From NCBI RefSeq assembly GCF_002902985.1, contig NZ_CP026167.1:1426001-1490000 (forward strand): a stretch of 64,000 nucleotides of DNA, read 5' to 3'. The first letter of the stretch is position 1, and each line of letters begins with the position of its first letter. The stretch is from Leclercia sp. LSNIH1. GTDB taxonomy: Bacteria > Pseudomonadota > Gammaproteobacteria > Enterobacterales > Enterobacteriaceae. The position numbers and the translations under genes were made by a program. Below the pieces are notes generated by a model that made no database searches, was not told where the DNA came from, and saw only the letters and a program-made list of their open reading frames with translations. Below, one piece after another: positions 53,710 to 62,167 of the stretch.

Positions 53710-54288
53710 ATGGATGAAGTGATACAACCTGACCTACAAATCCTACCTTTAAACCAATTCCATAATCCAAAACGATTTAGTAGCGGTGCCGAAGAGTTTC
53801 AGCCGCTTAAAACGTTCCTCCAACAAGATGCACTGTTGTTTCAGGATGGGTGCATAGCCCAGACTTATGTTGTTGTTGATGACAACACGAGAGTAGATAA
53901 AAGTATCCCTCAAGATAGTTTTTCATACAAAATTTTGGGATACATTACACTTACTTGTAGTCAGGTTAACTTAAAAGAGTACGATTTAGGTAACTGTGCC
54001 CGCGCAGAAAGGTACGAATTTCTACCCGCTGTAAAAATTGCACGTTTGGCTGTTGACTCAAAATTGAGAGCCAGTGGTATAGGTTCCATGCTATTTGGAT
54101 ATGCTCTTTTAATGGCATTGGACGATATCAGGCCGATGGTTGGGTGTAGGTTTTTAATAACTGATGCAAAACGGGGTGCAATGGATTTTTACCATAAACA
54201 AGGGATGGAATTGCTTGATACCGAAGAAAATCAAGTAGCAGACCATCCCATCATGTTCATTGATCTCTTCACGTTACTTGAAAATTAA
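53710..54288 (+). CDS. GNAT-family acetyltransferase, possible toxin
   Basis: The 192-residue protein (start ATG 53710; TTG codons at 53698 and 53701 are alternatives) has KIARLAVDSKLRASGIGSML, the acetyl-CoA-binding RxxGxG motif, then FLITDAKRGAMDFYHKQGME, typical of GNAT motif B. GNAT toxins such as TacT acetylate aminoacyl-tRNA and stop translation; phage-encoded GNATs of this type are also common and of unknown role. Its stop overlaps the convergent integrase stop by 20 bp. Confidence 0.75.
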   Translation: MDEVIQPDLQILPLNQFHNPKRFSSGAEEFQPLKTFLQQDALLFQDGCIAQTYVVVDDNTRVDKSIPQDSFSYKILGYITLTCSQVNLKEYDLGNCARAERYEFLPAVKIARLAVDSKLRASGIGSMLFGYALLMALDDIRPMVGCRFLITDAKRGAMDFYHKQGMELLDTEENQVADHPIMFIDLFTLLEN

Positions 54289-55513
54289 CAATCTCGACAT
54301 ATCTTGATAGCTCCACTGGTGACGCCGCATTTTTTGAGTACGTCTTGAAGGTCTCCGTTTTCCCGCGTTCATGGCCCATTAGAAGGGCTATCCTGTCCTC
54401 TGGAACCTGGTTCCGGTCTAACTGCTGGGCTACCTCGTGGCGCAGGCTGTGGAACACCTTTCGTTCTGTTCCAACTTCACCCAGCGCAAGCCGTTTAGCC
54501 CGTGTAAAACGCTGCGTATGCCACGTTGAGCGCTTGCCGTCTGCACGGTCAATGATTGACGCACGGTAGAAAAGGAAGCCGTTATGTGGCTTCTGGAGAA
54601 GGGACTCCACCAGATCAATAATACGGCTGTGAACCGGGATGATACGCGCTGCTGATTTGGTTTTTCCCTCCGTGACTTCGAAGCAAAGGACGCCCTCAAT
54701 CTCGCGGATGTTTCCAACACACAAAGAGCAAATTTCATTCAGCCTCATGCCGCTGTACATGCCGATCAGCGTAACCGCTTGCATCTCTTCGTCACCCTCC
54801 AGGGCAGTGAAGACCTTCGCCAGTTCCACATGGGTGAAAACCTCATAGCTTACCTTGCTACTTTTCGCTTCCAGGCCATGACCACGCCAGGGGTTATCCT
54901 GTGGTGCGTCGTGATATCGGTTACGGGCTAAGTCCCAGATTTGAGCAAGGGCGCTGATGTAGTTTTGAATAGTCTGGGGCGCTCTCTCGCATTTCAGTTT
55001 ATCCAGCCAGCCAGTAACTATGGTTCGGTTGATATCTTTCAATGGAATATCGCGCTTGCGAAGGTGGGACAATAAGACCTCGACGGCCTTGTTCGTCTTT
55101 GACAGGGTGGTCAGTTTACGTTTCTCACTGAATTGCAGAATGTACTGATCCCGCATCGCCAGAAGAGAAGGGCAAGCCTGCACTTGAGCGGGGAAGTTCA
55201 ATTGTGTGGGCGGTGTGTCCTTTGCTTGTTTGCCAATACCTCGAAGTTCATCAAGGATCTGCTCAACCCGTGAACCTGAACGTACTGGTTTAAGCTGATC
55301 GCGCAGCTTGTACCATTCCAACGCTATGGCATCCCTGAATAGACGCGCCTGACGAATATCGCGAGTCGCAGTTGACCTCATGAAGTATGTTTTATTGCCA
55401 AAGTGTGCCGCCATGTATGCCGGGACAGCTATGCGTACCATGTACACACCGCACGGATCGAGAATCAGATAACGATCGCGTTTGTCCTTCGGCTTTGCCC
55501 TCTTGTGATCCAT
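54269..55513 (-). CDS. int: Site-specific tyrosine integrase of the leuX element
   Basis: The 414-residue protein starts MDHKRAKPKDKRDRYLILDP at 55513. It has an N-terminal arm-binding part, a SAM-like core-binding domain (LKDINRTIVTGWLDKLKCER) and the catalytic domain with GMYSGMRLNEICSL (Arg), HSLRHEVAQQL (His-x-x-Arg), GHERGKTETF and KTYSKNA (Tyr). It lies 98 bp from the right repeat and is transcribed inward. It should carry out integration at leuX. Integrases usually lie beside the intact tRNA; here it is at the distal end. The protein looks complete. Confidence 0.93.
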   Translation of the reverse strand: MDHKRAKPKDKRDRYLILDPCGVYMVRIAVPAYMAAHFGNKTYFMRSTATRDIRQARLFRDAIALEWYKLRDQLKPVRSGSRVEQILDELRGIGKQAKDTPPTQLNFPAQVQACPSLLAMRDQYILQFSEKRKLTTLSKTNKAVEVLLSHLRKRDIPLKDINRTIVTGWLDKLKCERAPQTIQNYISALAQIWDLARNRYHDAPQDNPWRGHGLEAKSSKVSYEVFTHVELAKVFTALEGDEEMQAVTLIGMYSGMRLNEICSLCVGNIREIEGVLCFEVTEGKTKSAARIIPVHSRIIDLVESLLQKPHNGFLFYRASIIDRADGKRSTWHTQRFTRAKRLALGEVGTERKVFHSLRHEVAQQLDRNQVPEDRIALLMGHERGKTETFKTYSKNAASPVELSRYVEIVNFQVT

Positions 55514-55611
55514 GTAAACCCCTGCTATTTTGCTGGGGCAATCTGTTGGCGAAATTGGCTGTACGAACCGTAGGTGCGTAACAAGTTAGTGATGATAATC
55601 AATGACTTGTT

Positions 55612-55674
55612 AGACGCAGTTGATTCAAAATCAACCGTAGAAATACGTGCCGGTTCGAGTCCGGCCTTCGGCAC
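55612..55674 (+). repeat. Right attachment-site repeat; original leuX 3' end
   Basis: A perfect 63-bp copy of 42523-42585. It is followed by CCA at 55675-55677 and by the terminator at 55686-55713, so this end carries the original chromosomal 3' flank of leuX. Confidence 0.95.
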
Positions 55675-55685
55675 CATAAGATGTG

Positions 55686-55713
55686 AAAAAAGTCGCTTAA
55701 GGCGGCTTTTTTT
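55686..55713 (+). terminator. Displaced native leuX terminator
   Basis: AAAAAAGTCGCCTTA-type stem (AAAAAGTCGC with GGCGGCTTTTTTT) 9 bp after the CCA. It would have terminated leuX before the element inserted; it now lies 13 kb downstream. Confidence 0.75.
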
Positions 55714-56120
55714 GTGTCTATTTTTCATGAGTAAATTCCGTGAGCAACATATTGTTAACGGGATTTTTCGCTTAGTGAACGCAATGATAATAGATTTGTG
55801 ATGTGAGATGGTGTAGAAATAGTCCTGCGAAATGTTGAGTATCGGTAATGAACGAACTATCGAAGAGGACTAAGAACAGCGGTAAAGACGAACGCTGCCA
55901 ATAAAGATATGATTGGTATAATCAAATGGCTAATAGCCTATTGATTTGAAAACATAACTTCTGGTGCAGTTTTCTAGTTTAAGGTCGCTTTCACTATCTG
56001 TTCGCAACATTTTCCTCATGGTTATTTTTTAATTTTGTACTTGTATAAAAATATCACTATTTTATATTTTAAAACAAGGGTTGCGGCTAATAATTTATAT
56101 TTATAATAAAGGTTTTATTT
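55714..56120. other. AT-rich gap before the metalloprotease-like gene
   Basis: About 400 bp of roughly 30-35 percent GC with no gene having a plausible start. A run TTTTATATTTTAAAACAAGG near 56063 and multiple TATAAT-like hexamers could form promoters for the following gene. Confidence 0.4.
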
Positions 56121-57203
56121 ATGCAGCTTGAAACTTATAATAAACATTTCTATATGTCCTTGTGTGGTAAGGATGAAATTGAACGTATATTTGATGTTAA
56201 AAATGAAAAGGATTATCTTTTAAAACTCCGTGCTAATGCGACTATCGAAAATATAAGAATACATAGGGTTTTCCTCGCAAGAATGAGAGAGGGCGAAGAT
56301 AAGTGGTCTTTCGAGGCAAGTTTTAATTATAATGTTTTTGATAGATATTTAGATAGTATTAGAGATGAAGATAGAGAAAAGGTTGCGAACATAGCTTCTG
56401 GCTTAGTGTTTTGTAATGACCCCAACGGTAGGATAATAAGCACACCCTACGGCAATATAATTACGCTATCAGAATCTCTGCGATATTTTTTATATTTTAT
56501 GAATTTATCTTTTTTAAGCTTTAATAGCGAGGCTGTAATACCGGACAACGTTAGGTACTCTGCTTTAAAAATAGCATTAAGAATAATGTTAAAATCTGAA
56601 GCACTTGATTTCGATATTGATCCCAGAGGTATTATACCTGAAGAGATAGATAGGGAATTATCCCGGTACGTTGATGATCAGATGTTATTTCTAATAGCTC
56701 ATGAATATTCGCATTATTTATTAGGGCATATGGATGATCCAAATTTAATTGATGACACGATGCACCATGCTATAGAAAATATTGATGGTAAGACACCTAA
56801 GTATTTCACACATAGCCAACATCAAGAGCTGGATGCAGATATAGATGCAATAAATCGACAAGATTTAACTGATGCTTCATTACATCGTATAGTTACGGCT
56901 GCTATCTTTTTCTTTGCTTATATTGATATTCTTAAAAACGTAAGAGAACAGATTTCGCCATCTTTTACACTTATAAAGACGCATCCAGAACCAATTGACA
57001 GATTAAATAATCTGATAGAATTCTTTGAAGAAAAATGTGGGCTTGATAAAGAAAATGTTAATATTCTTCTTAAGAGTGTTGAGGTAATTAAAAATATATT
57101 ACAAGATGATATAGCAACTGACTTTGATAATTGGGAACAATATGGATCTGTATATTTAGGTGAGTGGCGAGGAAAGCCATTAGTTGATAGAATTGATTAT
57201 TGA
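56121..57203 (+). CDS. HExxH metalloprotease-like protein, ImmA/IrrE or Lit type
   Basis: The 360-residue AT-rich gene starts MQLETYNKHFYMSLCGKDEI after TAAAGGTTTTATTT. It has LFLIAHEYSHYLLGHMDD (zinc-binding HExxH near residue 196) and HQELDADIDAINRQ, whose glutamate is the likely third ligand. Gluzincins with this layout include ImmA/IrrE regulators and phage-exclusion proteases such as Lit. No DNA-binding domain is obvious. Its position beside an R-M system favours a defence role, but this is inferred. Confidence 0.7.
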   Translation: MQLETYNKHFYMSLCGKDEIERIFDVKNEKDYLLKLRANATIENIRIHRVFLARMREGEDKWSFEASFNYNVFDRYLDSIRDEDREKVANIASGLVFCNDPNGRIISTPYGNIITLSESLRYFLYFMNLSFLSFNSEAVIPDNVRYSALKIALRIMLKSEALDFDIDPRGIIPEEIDRELSRYVDDQMLFLIAHEYSHYLLGHMDDPNLIDDTMHHAIENIDGKTPKYFTHSQHQELDADIDAINRQDLTDASLHRIVTAAIFFFAYIDILKNVREQISPSFTLIKTHPEPIDRLNNLIEFFEEKCGLDKENVNILLKSVEVIKNILQDDIATDFDNWEQYGSVYLGEWRGKPLVDRIDY

Positions 57204-57332
57204 AAGCAGTAAGTGTTCGACTAATGCTGATTTGAGCTAATAAAGACTTGGGTCATATACTAACATAATATTCAAGATGAAATAATCAACTATCTAAGAT
57301 AATATTACTGGGATTACTCCCAGTAATGTTTT

Positions 57333-58409
57333 TTAGTGAGTTATGCAATTTTCCATAAATGAATCAAGGAATTGATCTGTAATTCCTTGAGGTTTACGGC
57401 GTTCGCATAAAGAATATAATTCTTCAACCGCAGAATAAGGAAAGAATTTTGTATCTAACTCTCTGAATTGTGGCATATTTGCGAATTCAATAACTTTTTC
57501 ACGATATTCATCTGGGGCTACGATTGTCCACCTGATATCTTGAAGGCGAGGTGCATAATCGCAAAAGTTTTTCATTCGAGTTAAACCACTTTTAATACCG
57601 GTACTATGCTCAATTTCCAACACAGCAGGCATAAGCCTTCCATTCCTAAACCAGATACAATCTATCATTTTCGCTCCGTTGATTGCATCACTGTAAGAAC
57701 TTAAAACTTTTTCATTTGAAAGACTATCAATTACTCCATCCATTTGCGCAATCGCTTGACCATTATATATTAAGCCGCGATCATTAGCTGCTACCCAGGT
57801 TCTATATCCTAAATAATGGCCGATCTTGACAAGCGCTATTTGTATTTGTGCATGTCTTCTTGTCTCTTCAATTGACATACCTTCAACTGGACGGATAGTG
57901 TCAAGATCAATACTCTGATAAACAACCTCAGTATTCATTTCTGAAATAACCATATTGGATTGGTATTCAGACAGGATTCCATTTTCATGTGGTGAATTTG
58001 GTAAATAAATAAGGTGTTTGTGACCTTTCCTGATAGTTTGGCGAGTATTTATGACTTCTAAACGATCGAGTTTACACCAGTAGAATTGTGGTGTGTGTGC
58101 AAGTAAACTTTCAATCACTGAACGCGTATTATAGCTGGCACCTAACACTCTATCCAAATTTATGGGAGCATCTTCGCGAATTGCATTAGCAAGGCGCCAG
58201 AGCATCTGTCTAGAGATGCTCACGGTTTCGGATTTATCGAGCGATTTTCCTTTGACAGGGTTAAATCTTTTGATACGTATAGGTCCTTCAGGCAATGTAA
58301 TTGAATCGATAACGATCTTTCCTGCGTTACGCTCATTTACATAGTCAAACTGCCTGTTTTTGGGTAGATTTGCTATCGCATTCACAAGATTCATTGCTGT
58401 TAAATTCAT
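57333..58409 (-). CDS. Type II restriction endonuclease (putative)
   Basis: The 358-residue protein starts MNLTAMNLVNAIANLPKNRQ at 58409, within the end of the methyltransferase gene (65-bp overlap). KMIDCIWFRNGRLMPAVLEI followed by EHSTGIKSGLTRM gives a PD-(D/E)xK-like pattern (Asp, then Glu-x-Glu/His). Being coupled to a C5 methyltransferase and next to vsr strongly suggests a type II nuclease; the recognition site cannot be read from sequence. GC is low (about 38 percent). Confidence 0.75.
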   Translation of the reverse strand: MNLTAMNLVNAIANLPKNRQFDYVNERNAGKIVIDSITLPEGPIRIKRFNPVKGKSLDKSETVSISRQMLWRLANAIREDAPINLDRVLGASYNTRSVIESLLAHTPQFYWCKLDRLEVINTRQTIRKGHKHLIYLPNSPHENGILSEYQSNMVISEMNTEVVYQSIDLDTIRPVEGMSIEETRRHAQIQIALVKIGHYLGYRTWVAANDRGLIYNGQAIAQMDGVIDSLSNEKVLSSYSDAINGAKMIDCIWFRNGRLMPAVLEIEHSTGIKSGLTRMKNFCDYAPRLQDIRWTIVAPDEYREKVIEFANMPQFRELDTKFFPYSAVEELYSLCERRKPQGITDQFLDSFMENCITH

Positions 58410-59484
58410 CTTTTATACCTAAATGCTTTAAAATGGATTTTGCTATACCAAAAGCTGCGAGGTAAGGAACACCATTACCAACTGTTTTAAACATATTTGA
58501 CAAGGTCATATTTTCTGGCAATTCAAAATTTTTGGGTAAAGATTGGATTGCTAATGCTTCAGCTACTGTTATACGCCGAGGTTTATACGGATGAAGATGT
58601 ACTTCATTATTACCATATGCTGCCGTAGGTGAGTACCTCCAGCGATGAAGTCTTTTATATGATTTTTTGCTGTCATCGCCTTCTTCTACAGATTGGAACC
58701 TAGCCAGACCCGCCCTAGCTGTAAATACATGCTTAGCATTTGCATGATTACTTACGTCATTTTTTTCAAACCAATGCTCAATAGTAAGCTCCATAGGAAT
58801 GTCTTCTGGACATTCAACGGTTGAATTTTCTTTAACTATGTTTGTCGTAGGCCATGGATACTGAAAAGCTTCCTTGTTAGGAAATACTTGTTCACTCCAG
58901 TTGAATGTTTTCGCAAGATTTTTATTAAGAAATCCAACCAAAATAATTCTTTCTCGGTCTTGTGGTGCTCCATACTCGATGGAGTTTATTAGTCTTTCAT
59001 GCAAAATATATCCAACGGCAGCTAACTCCCGCTTAATTTGCTCAAAAAATGCGCGGTGTTTTAGAGTTCGATACAAACCCTTTACGTTCTCGAAAAGGAA
59101 AAAATCAGGCATCATTTCAATTATCATATCCACGTAGCTTTTTGATAATTTACCGTTTTCTCCATCTTTGCCTTTATTTTTACCGGCAATTGAAAAATCA
59201 GGGCAAGGTGGGCCACCAATGAAGCCAACAAGACGGCCTTCATTCTTAAGAGTTTCCATACTATGCTTGATTACAGAATGCTCAATATTTTCAATGCTTT
59301 TCTGGGCATAGCCAAAACGTGGTGGTTCCTTTCCAAGTTTCTCTCTTGAATATTTATATGCTTCCATAAAAGGAGGATGGAATTCATTGACGAACACCAC
59401 CTCGTACCCAGCATTTTCGAAACCTAAGTCCAGAAAACCTGATCCTGAAAAGAACGAAAATAAAGCGGGCTTCATTATGGACAT
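58345..59484 (-). CDS. DNA (cytosine-5) methyltransferase
   Basis: The 379-residue protein starts MSIMKPALFSFFSGSGFLDL. Conserved C5 motifs: FSGSGFLDLGFE (I), GGPPCPDFSIAGKN with the catalytic Cys (IV), LFENVKGLY (VI), PQDRERIILVGF (VIII) and TVGNGVPYLAAFGIAKSI (X). It protects host DNA by methylating cytosine in the nuclease target. A strong terminator-like hairpin lies 30-60 bp before its start. Its 3' end overlaps the nuclease gene. Confidence 0.93.
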   Translation of the reverse strand: MSIMKPALFSFFSGSGFLDLGFENAGYEVVFVNEFHPPFMEAYKYSREKLGKEPPRFGYAQKSIENIEHSVIKHSMETLKNEGRLVGFIGGPPCPDFSIAGKNKGKDGENGKLSKSYVDMIIEMMPDFFLFENVKGLYRTLKHRAFFEQIKRELAAVGYILHERLINSIEYGAPQDRERIILVGFLNKNLAKTFNWSEQVFPNKEAFQYPWPTTNIVKENSTVECPEDIPMELTIEHWFEKNDVSNHANAKHVFTARAGLARFQSVEEGDDSKKSYKRLHRWRYSPTAAYGNNEVHLHPYKPRRITVAEALAIQSLPKNFELPENMTLSNMFKTVGNGVPYLAAFGIAKSILKHLGIKDEFNSNESCECDSKSTQKQAV

Positions 59485-59512
59485 TTTATACCTATAAGTT
59501 ATCTTTAATTTT

Positions 59513-59547
59513 CAAAAAAAATATCCCGATCGTTGCGGGATATTTTT
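59513..59547 (-). terminator. Terminator/attenuator upstream of the methyltransferase
   Basis: ATATCCCG (59521-59528) and CGGGATAT (59536-59543) enclose a 7-nt loop; A runs on the left and T runs on the right make it an intrinsic terminator on both strands. On the minus strand it sits just ahead of the methyltransferase start, within its leader, so it could attenuate the R-M transcript. Confidence 0.7.
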
Positions 59548-59704
59548 TTACAGGAACTTTACCTAATTTTCAATCATCTTTTTAGGTATGATCTATAATA
59601 TTTCTGCATAAACTCAGTTTTATACTATCCTAATACTTTTGAGATTAATTTCATATTATTTATGAGTGAGTCATTAATAAATCCATAATATAATAGGAAT
59701 AAAT

Positions 59705-60157
59705 ATGCCTAATATGAAACTATTTAAGTCGAAGAACACTAAAATTGAAGTGAAAATTAGGAAGCCTTTGTTTGCTAGAGGATTCCGCTACCGATTGCAT
59801 AACCGTGATTTACCTGGTAAGCCTGACTTGTATTTCCCAAAATACCATGCTGTAATTTTTGTTCATGGTTGTTTTTGGCATGGTCATGATAATTGTCCCA
59901 TTTCACATATACCTCGTAACAATGCTTCATATTGGATGCAAAAAATAATTAAAAACAAAGAAAGAGATTGTCGGGACCAGAAGATTATCTCGGCGAAAGG
60001 TTTACGTATATTGATTATATGGGAATGTGCGATAAAACGAAAGGACATTGATTTTGTGGATTTCATTGACTATATTGATGAGTGGCTTAAAGGTGGTGTG
60101 CAGTCGACAGAAATGAGTGCAAATGAACCGATGCCAATTTTTAAATTCACCGTTTAG
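59705..60157 (+). CDS. vsr: Very short patch repair endonuclease (Vsr)
   Basis: The 150-residue protein has the Vsr signatures LFARGFRYRLHNRDLPGKPD and FVHGCFWHGHDNCPISHIPR, with the catalytic Asp and His and zinc-binding Cys/His. It nicks T:G mismatches made by deamination of 5-methylcytosine at the R-M target. The N-terminus is about 15 residues shorter than usual (MPNMKLFKSKNTKIEVKIRK), lacking part of the DNA-intercalating region, but no in-frame start further upstream is seen. It is divergent from the methyltransferase gene. Confidence 0.9.
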   Translation: MPNMKLFKSKNTKIEVKIRKPLFARGFRYRLHNRDLPGKPDLYFPKYHAVIFVHGCFWHGHDNCPISHIPRNNASYWMQKIIKNKERDCRDQKIISAKGLRILIIWECAIKRKDIDFVDFIDYIDEWLKGGVQSTEMSANEPMPIFKFTV

Positions 60158-60340
60158 TATTGATTACAGAATCAATTATATAAAAATTTAATGATTAATT
60201 TATTCTATGGGCTTCTTCAATGCTAATAAATAGAATCATCATTGAAAAGTGGTATATATTATACAGATGTAAATTGGTATTCATCTGCCTTGATTGCGAA
60301 GGATTGCAGATTATTTCTTTTAATTTAACAACGTTCGGAC

Positions 60341-60925
60341 TTAATTTTCAAATTTTCGTTGTATTGCATTCAGCCATAGCTCATTTCTTGATGGGCGCTT
60401 ATCTTGTGTAGTCCATAGTTTGTTAAAATTAATGCCCTCTAATCTCTTCACTAATGTTTCCAACCCCTCCTCATCCATATCCGTAAACCTCCGTCCATCA
60501 ACCTCCCGCTCTCCCTCCCCATACTTAAACGACACATACCAAACCCCACCCGGCTTAAGCGCATCCGCAAGCTTCCGCATCACCTCCGGCAACTCCACAG
60601 CCGGAACATGCAACAGCGAAGCACAGCACCAAATCCCATCAAACTCTTCCTTCCAGTCCACATCCGCAAAGGTCATCAGCTGAACCGGCAATCCGGTATA
60701 CTCCCGCGCCAGCTCAACCATCGCAGAAGACGCATCAAACGCCTCCACCCGATATCCCATTTCCAGAAACGCCTTCGCATCACGCCCTGAACCACACCCC
60801 GCATCCAGCACCCGAGCCCCAGGCGCAAGATATTTGGTAAACGTCTCGTAGAGCGAGGACATATCGACATTCACCGTTCCGTCGAAGAAGGTCTGTGCAT
60901 TGTCCTGATAGTATTTAAGCGTCAT
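60341..60925 (-). CDS. Class I SAM-dependent methyltransferase
   Basis: The 194-residue protein starts MTLKYYQDNAQTFFDGTVNV at 60925 and has VLDAGCGSGRDAKAFLEMGY (SAM motif I) and WCCASLLHVPAVELP. It resembles small-molecule or tellurite-resistance type methyltransferases (TehB-like) rather than a DNA methyltransferase, since it lacks an NPPY or PC motif. Start and upstream stop overlap (TAATG), so it is translated with the HNH gene. Confidence 0.8.
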   Translation of the reverse strand: MTLKYYQDNAQTFFDGTVNVDMSSLYETFTKYLAPGARVLDAGCGSGRDAKAFLEMGYRVEAFDASSAMVELAREYTGLPVQLMTFADVDWKEEFDGIWCCASLLHVPAVELPEVMRKLADALKPGGVWYVSFKYGEGEREVDGRRFTDMDEEGLETLVKRLEGINFNKLWTTQDKRPSRNELWLNAIQRKFEN

Positions 60926-61938
60926 TAGAATGTGGCCTCGCCTTCGGCTTTCGGTTCCCAGGTATGGAATAGCCTCACTTTGGCAGCGTTCCAGTTATTT
61001 TCAAGAAAGTTTTTCCGCGCGGCGGGTTGCTTTCCGGTCTGCTGGACAATGGTTTCATGCAGCGGAAGTTTGCTCTGGATAAAATACTCGTTGCGGGCAT
61101 TCAGCCGTTCCAGGAGTCTGCTTCCCGGCAGGCGAGCAGATTTGCCCTCAACGCCGCGATTGCAGCATTTGCAGGCTAGGACCAGATTCCACACGCCATT
61201 GATATTGGCGACTTCATCGCGTGCCGCCCATGGAATAAAGTGGTCAACGTCGGCAAGGTCAGGATCGCCCGGTATCAGGCTGATGGGTTTGAAGCAGTAG
61301 AAGCAGCGTCCTTTCTGGTAGCCGTTCAAACTGTCGCGACAGCTGGTGATATTTACCCGACGTGCGTTCACATGGCTGAACAGCAACTGATTATCTTCGT
61401 CGAACTCAACGCCAACAAGGTTGCGGGACACGCCCATCGCCCAGGCCTGCTCGACAAGGTTCCAGCGCGCAGTGGTTTCAAAAGCCAGGTTCTGGTACTG
61501 CTGGCGTTCGCCCAGATGAAAGAAGTTATCCGTCAGGCGGATGCCGTTATGGGTTTTACGCTCATCAATGAAAAAGCGTTTTTCGATCTCGCCGCCATTC
61601 ACATTGTGAAAGGCATCAATCACGTTGGCAAAACCACGCCGTACCGTGGTTTCAATCAGTTGGTCATGAGAAACCTCGTTGTTATTAAACTGCGCGCAGG
61701 TATCCAGAAACTGGCTGCGGCTCGAAGTGATCTGCTTCGGAGCGTGTTTCAGATGTTCGCAAAGATGGCGGCTGAACGGCACGGCGAGTTCGTCGAGGGT
61801 GATGATGTCGCTGCCCGTTTTATCAATCTCATACAGGGCATGGGCAAGCGCAAACTTGTACGATGCGACGTTCTTTCCAAAAAGAATCACCCCGCGCCAG
61901 TAGTTCTCCAGCGTAGGGTCAGCCTGGTAAAAATCCAT
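60925..61938 (-). CDS. HNH endonuclease family protein
   Basis: The 337-residue protein starts MDFYQADPTLENYWRGVILF at 61938 after AGGATTTCATTG; the frame extends to 61998 but without a better start. The HNH core is CFYCFKPISLIPGDPDLADV then DHFIPWAARDEVANINGVWN and LVLACKCCNRG: paired CxxC zinc knuckles, catalytic Asp-His and Asn. Nucleases of this type occur in restriction and defence loci. It is coupled to the methyltransferase gene downstream. The N-terminal 200 residues are likely a specificity or regulatory domain. Confidence 0.82.
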   Translation of the reverse strand: MDFYQADPTLENYWRGVILFGKNVASYKFALAHALYEIDKTGSDIITLDELAVPFSRHLCEHLKHAPKQITSSRSQFLDTCAQFNNNEVSHDQLIETTVRRGFANVIDAFHNVNGGEIEKRFFIDERKTHNGIRLTDNFFHLGERQQYQNLAFETTARWNLVEQAWAMGVSRNLVGVEFDEDNQLLFSHVNARRVNITSCRDSLNGYQKGRCFYCFKPISLIPGDPDLADVDHFIPWAARDEVANINGVWNLVLACKCCNRGVEGKSARLPGSRLLERLNARNEYFIQSKLPLHETIVQQTGKQPAARKNFLENNWNAAKVRLFHTWEPKAEGEATF

Positions 61939-62167
61939 CAATGAAATCCTGTTACGGTGGGTGAGGTAGCTAACTACAGAAACCTGTAACAGGATCACAC
62001 AATAAATGAATGGTGATGTAAACGGTGAATCTATGTATTTGATGAATTTGTGACGTTTTACAGTTGAAGGGCGGACCCCAACATCTTTAATCAGGTGACC
62101 AAATTTACTCTGCTATTCCCATCACCTATATTTTAAGGCTCTGCAAGCCGCTCACAGGGAAGGAAAA

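Larger units (their letters stand above)
42523..55674 (-). mobile_element. 13.1-kb capsid-encoding integrative element in leuX
   Basis: The element is bounded by 63-bp perfect direct repeats corresponding to the 3' three quarters of leuX. It contains, from right to left, a tyrosine integrase, a GNAT pair, major capsid and decoration protein genes, a Fur-box promoter, three small DNA-binding or unknown genes, a winged-helix initiator-like protein, iterons, a Cre-like recombinase and cargo genes. No terminase, portal, protease or tail gene is present, so it is not a complete prophage. It has plasmid-like traits (iterons, Rep-like protein, resolvase-like recombinase) and satellite-like traits (capsid genes without packaging genes). 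Its class is not one I can match to P4-like, PICI, cfPICI or PLE satellites. Confidence 0.85.

Noticed and set aside
42523..55674. Complete lambdoid prophage
   Set aside because: No terminase, portal, protease, tail, lysis or CI/Cro-type repressor gene is visible in 13 kb, and neighbouring genes fill the space.
60220..60411. 63-codon AT-rich frame after vsr
   Set aside because: Hydrophobic and cysteine-rich by base composition, no ribosome site, and it overlaps the end of the methyltransferase gene on the other strand.
60932..61944. Plus-strand frames opposite the HNH gene (122 and 234 codons)
   Set aside because: Antisense to a gene with a clear zinc-knuckle HNH core; no independent support.
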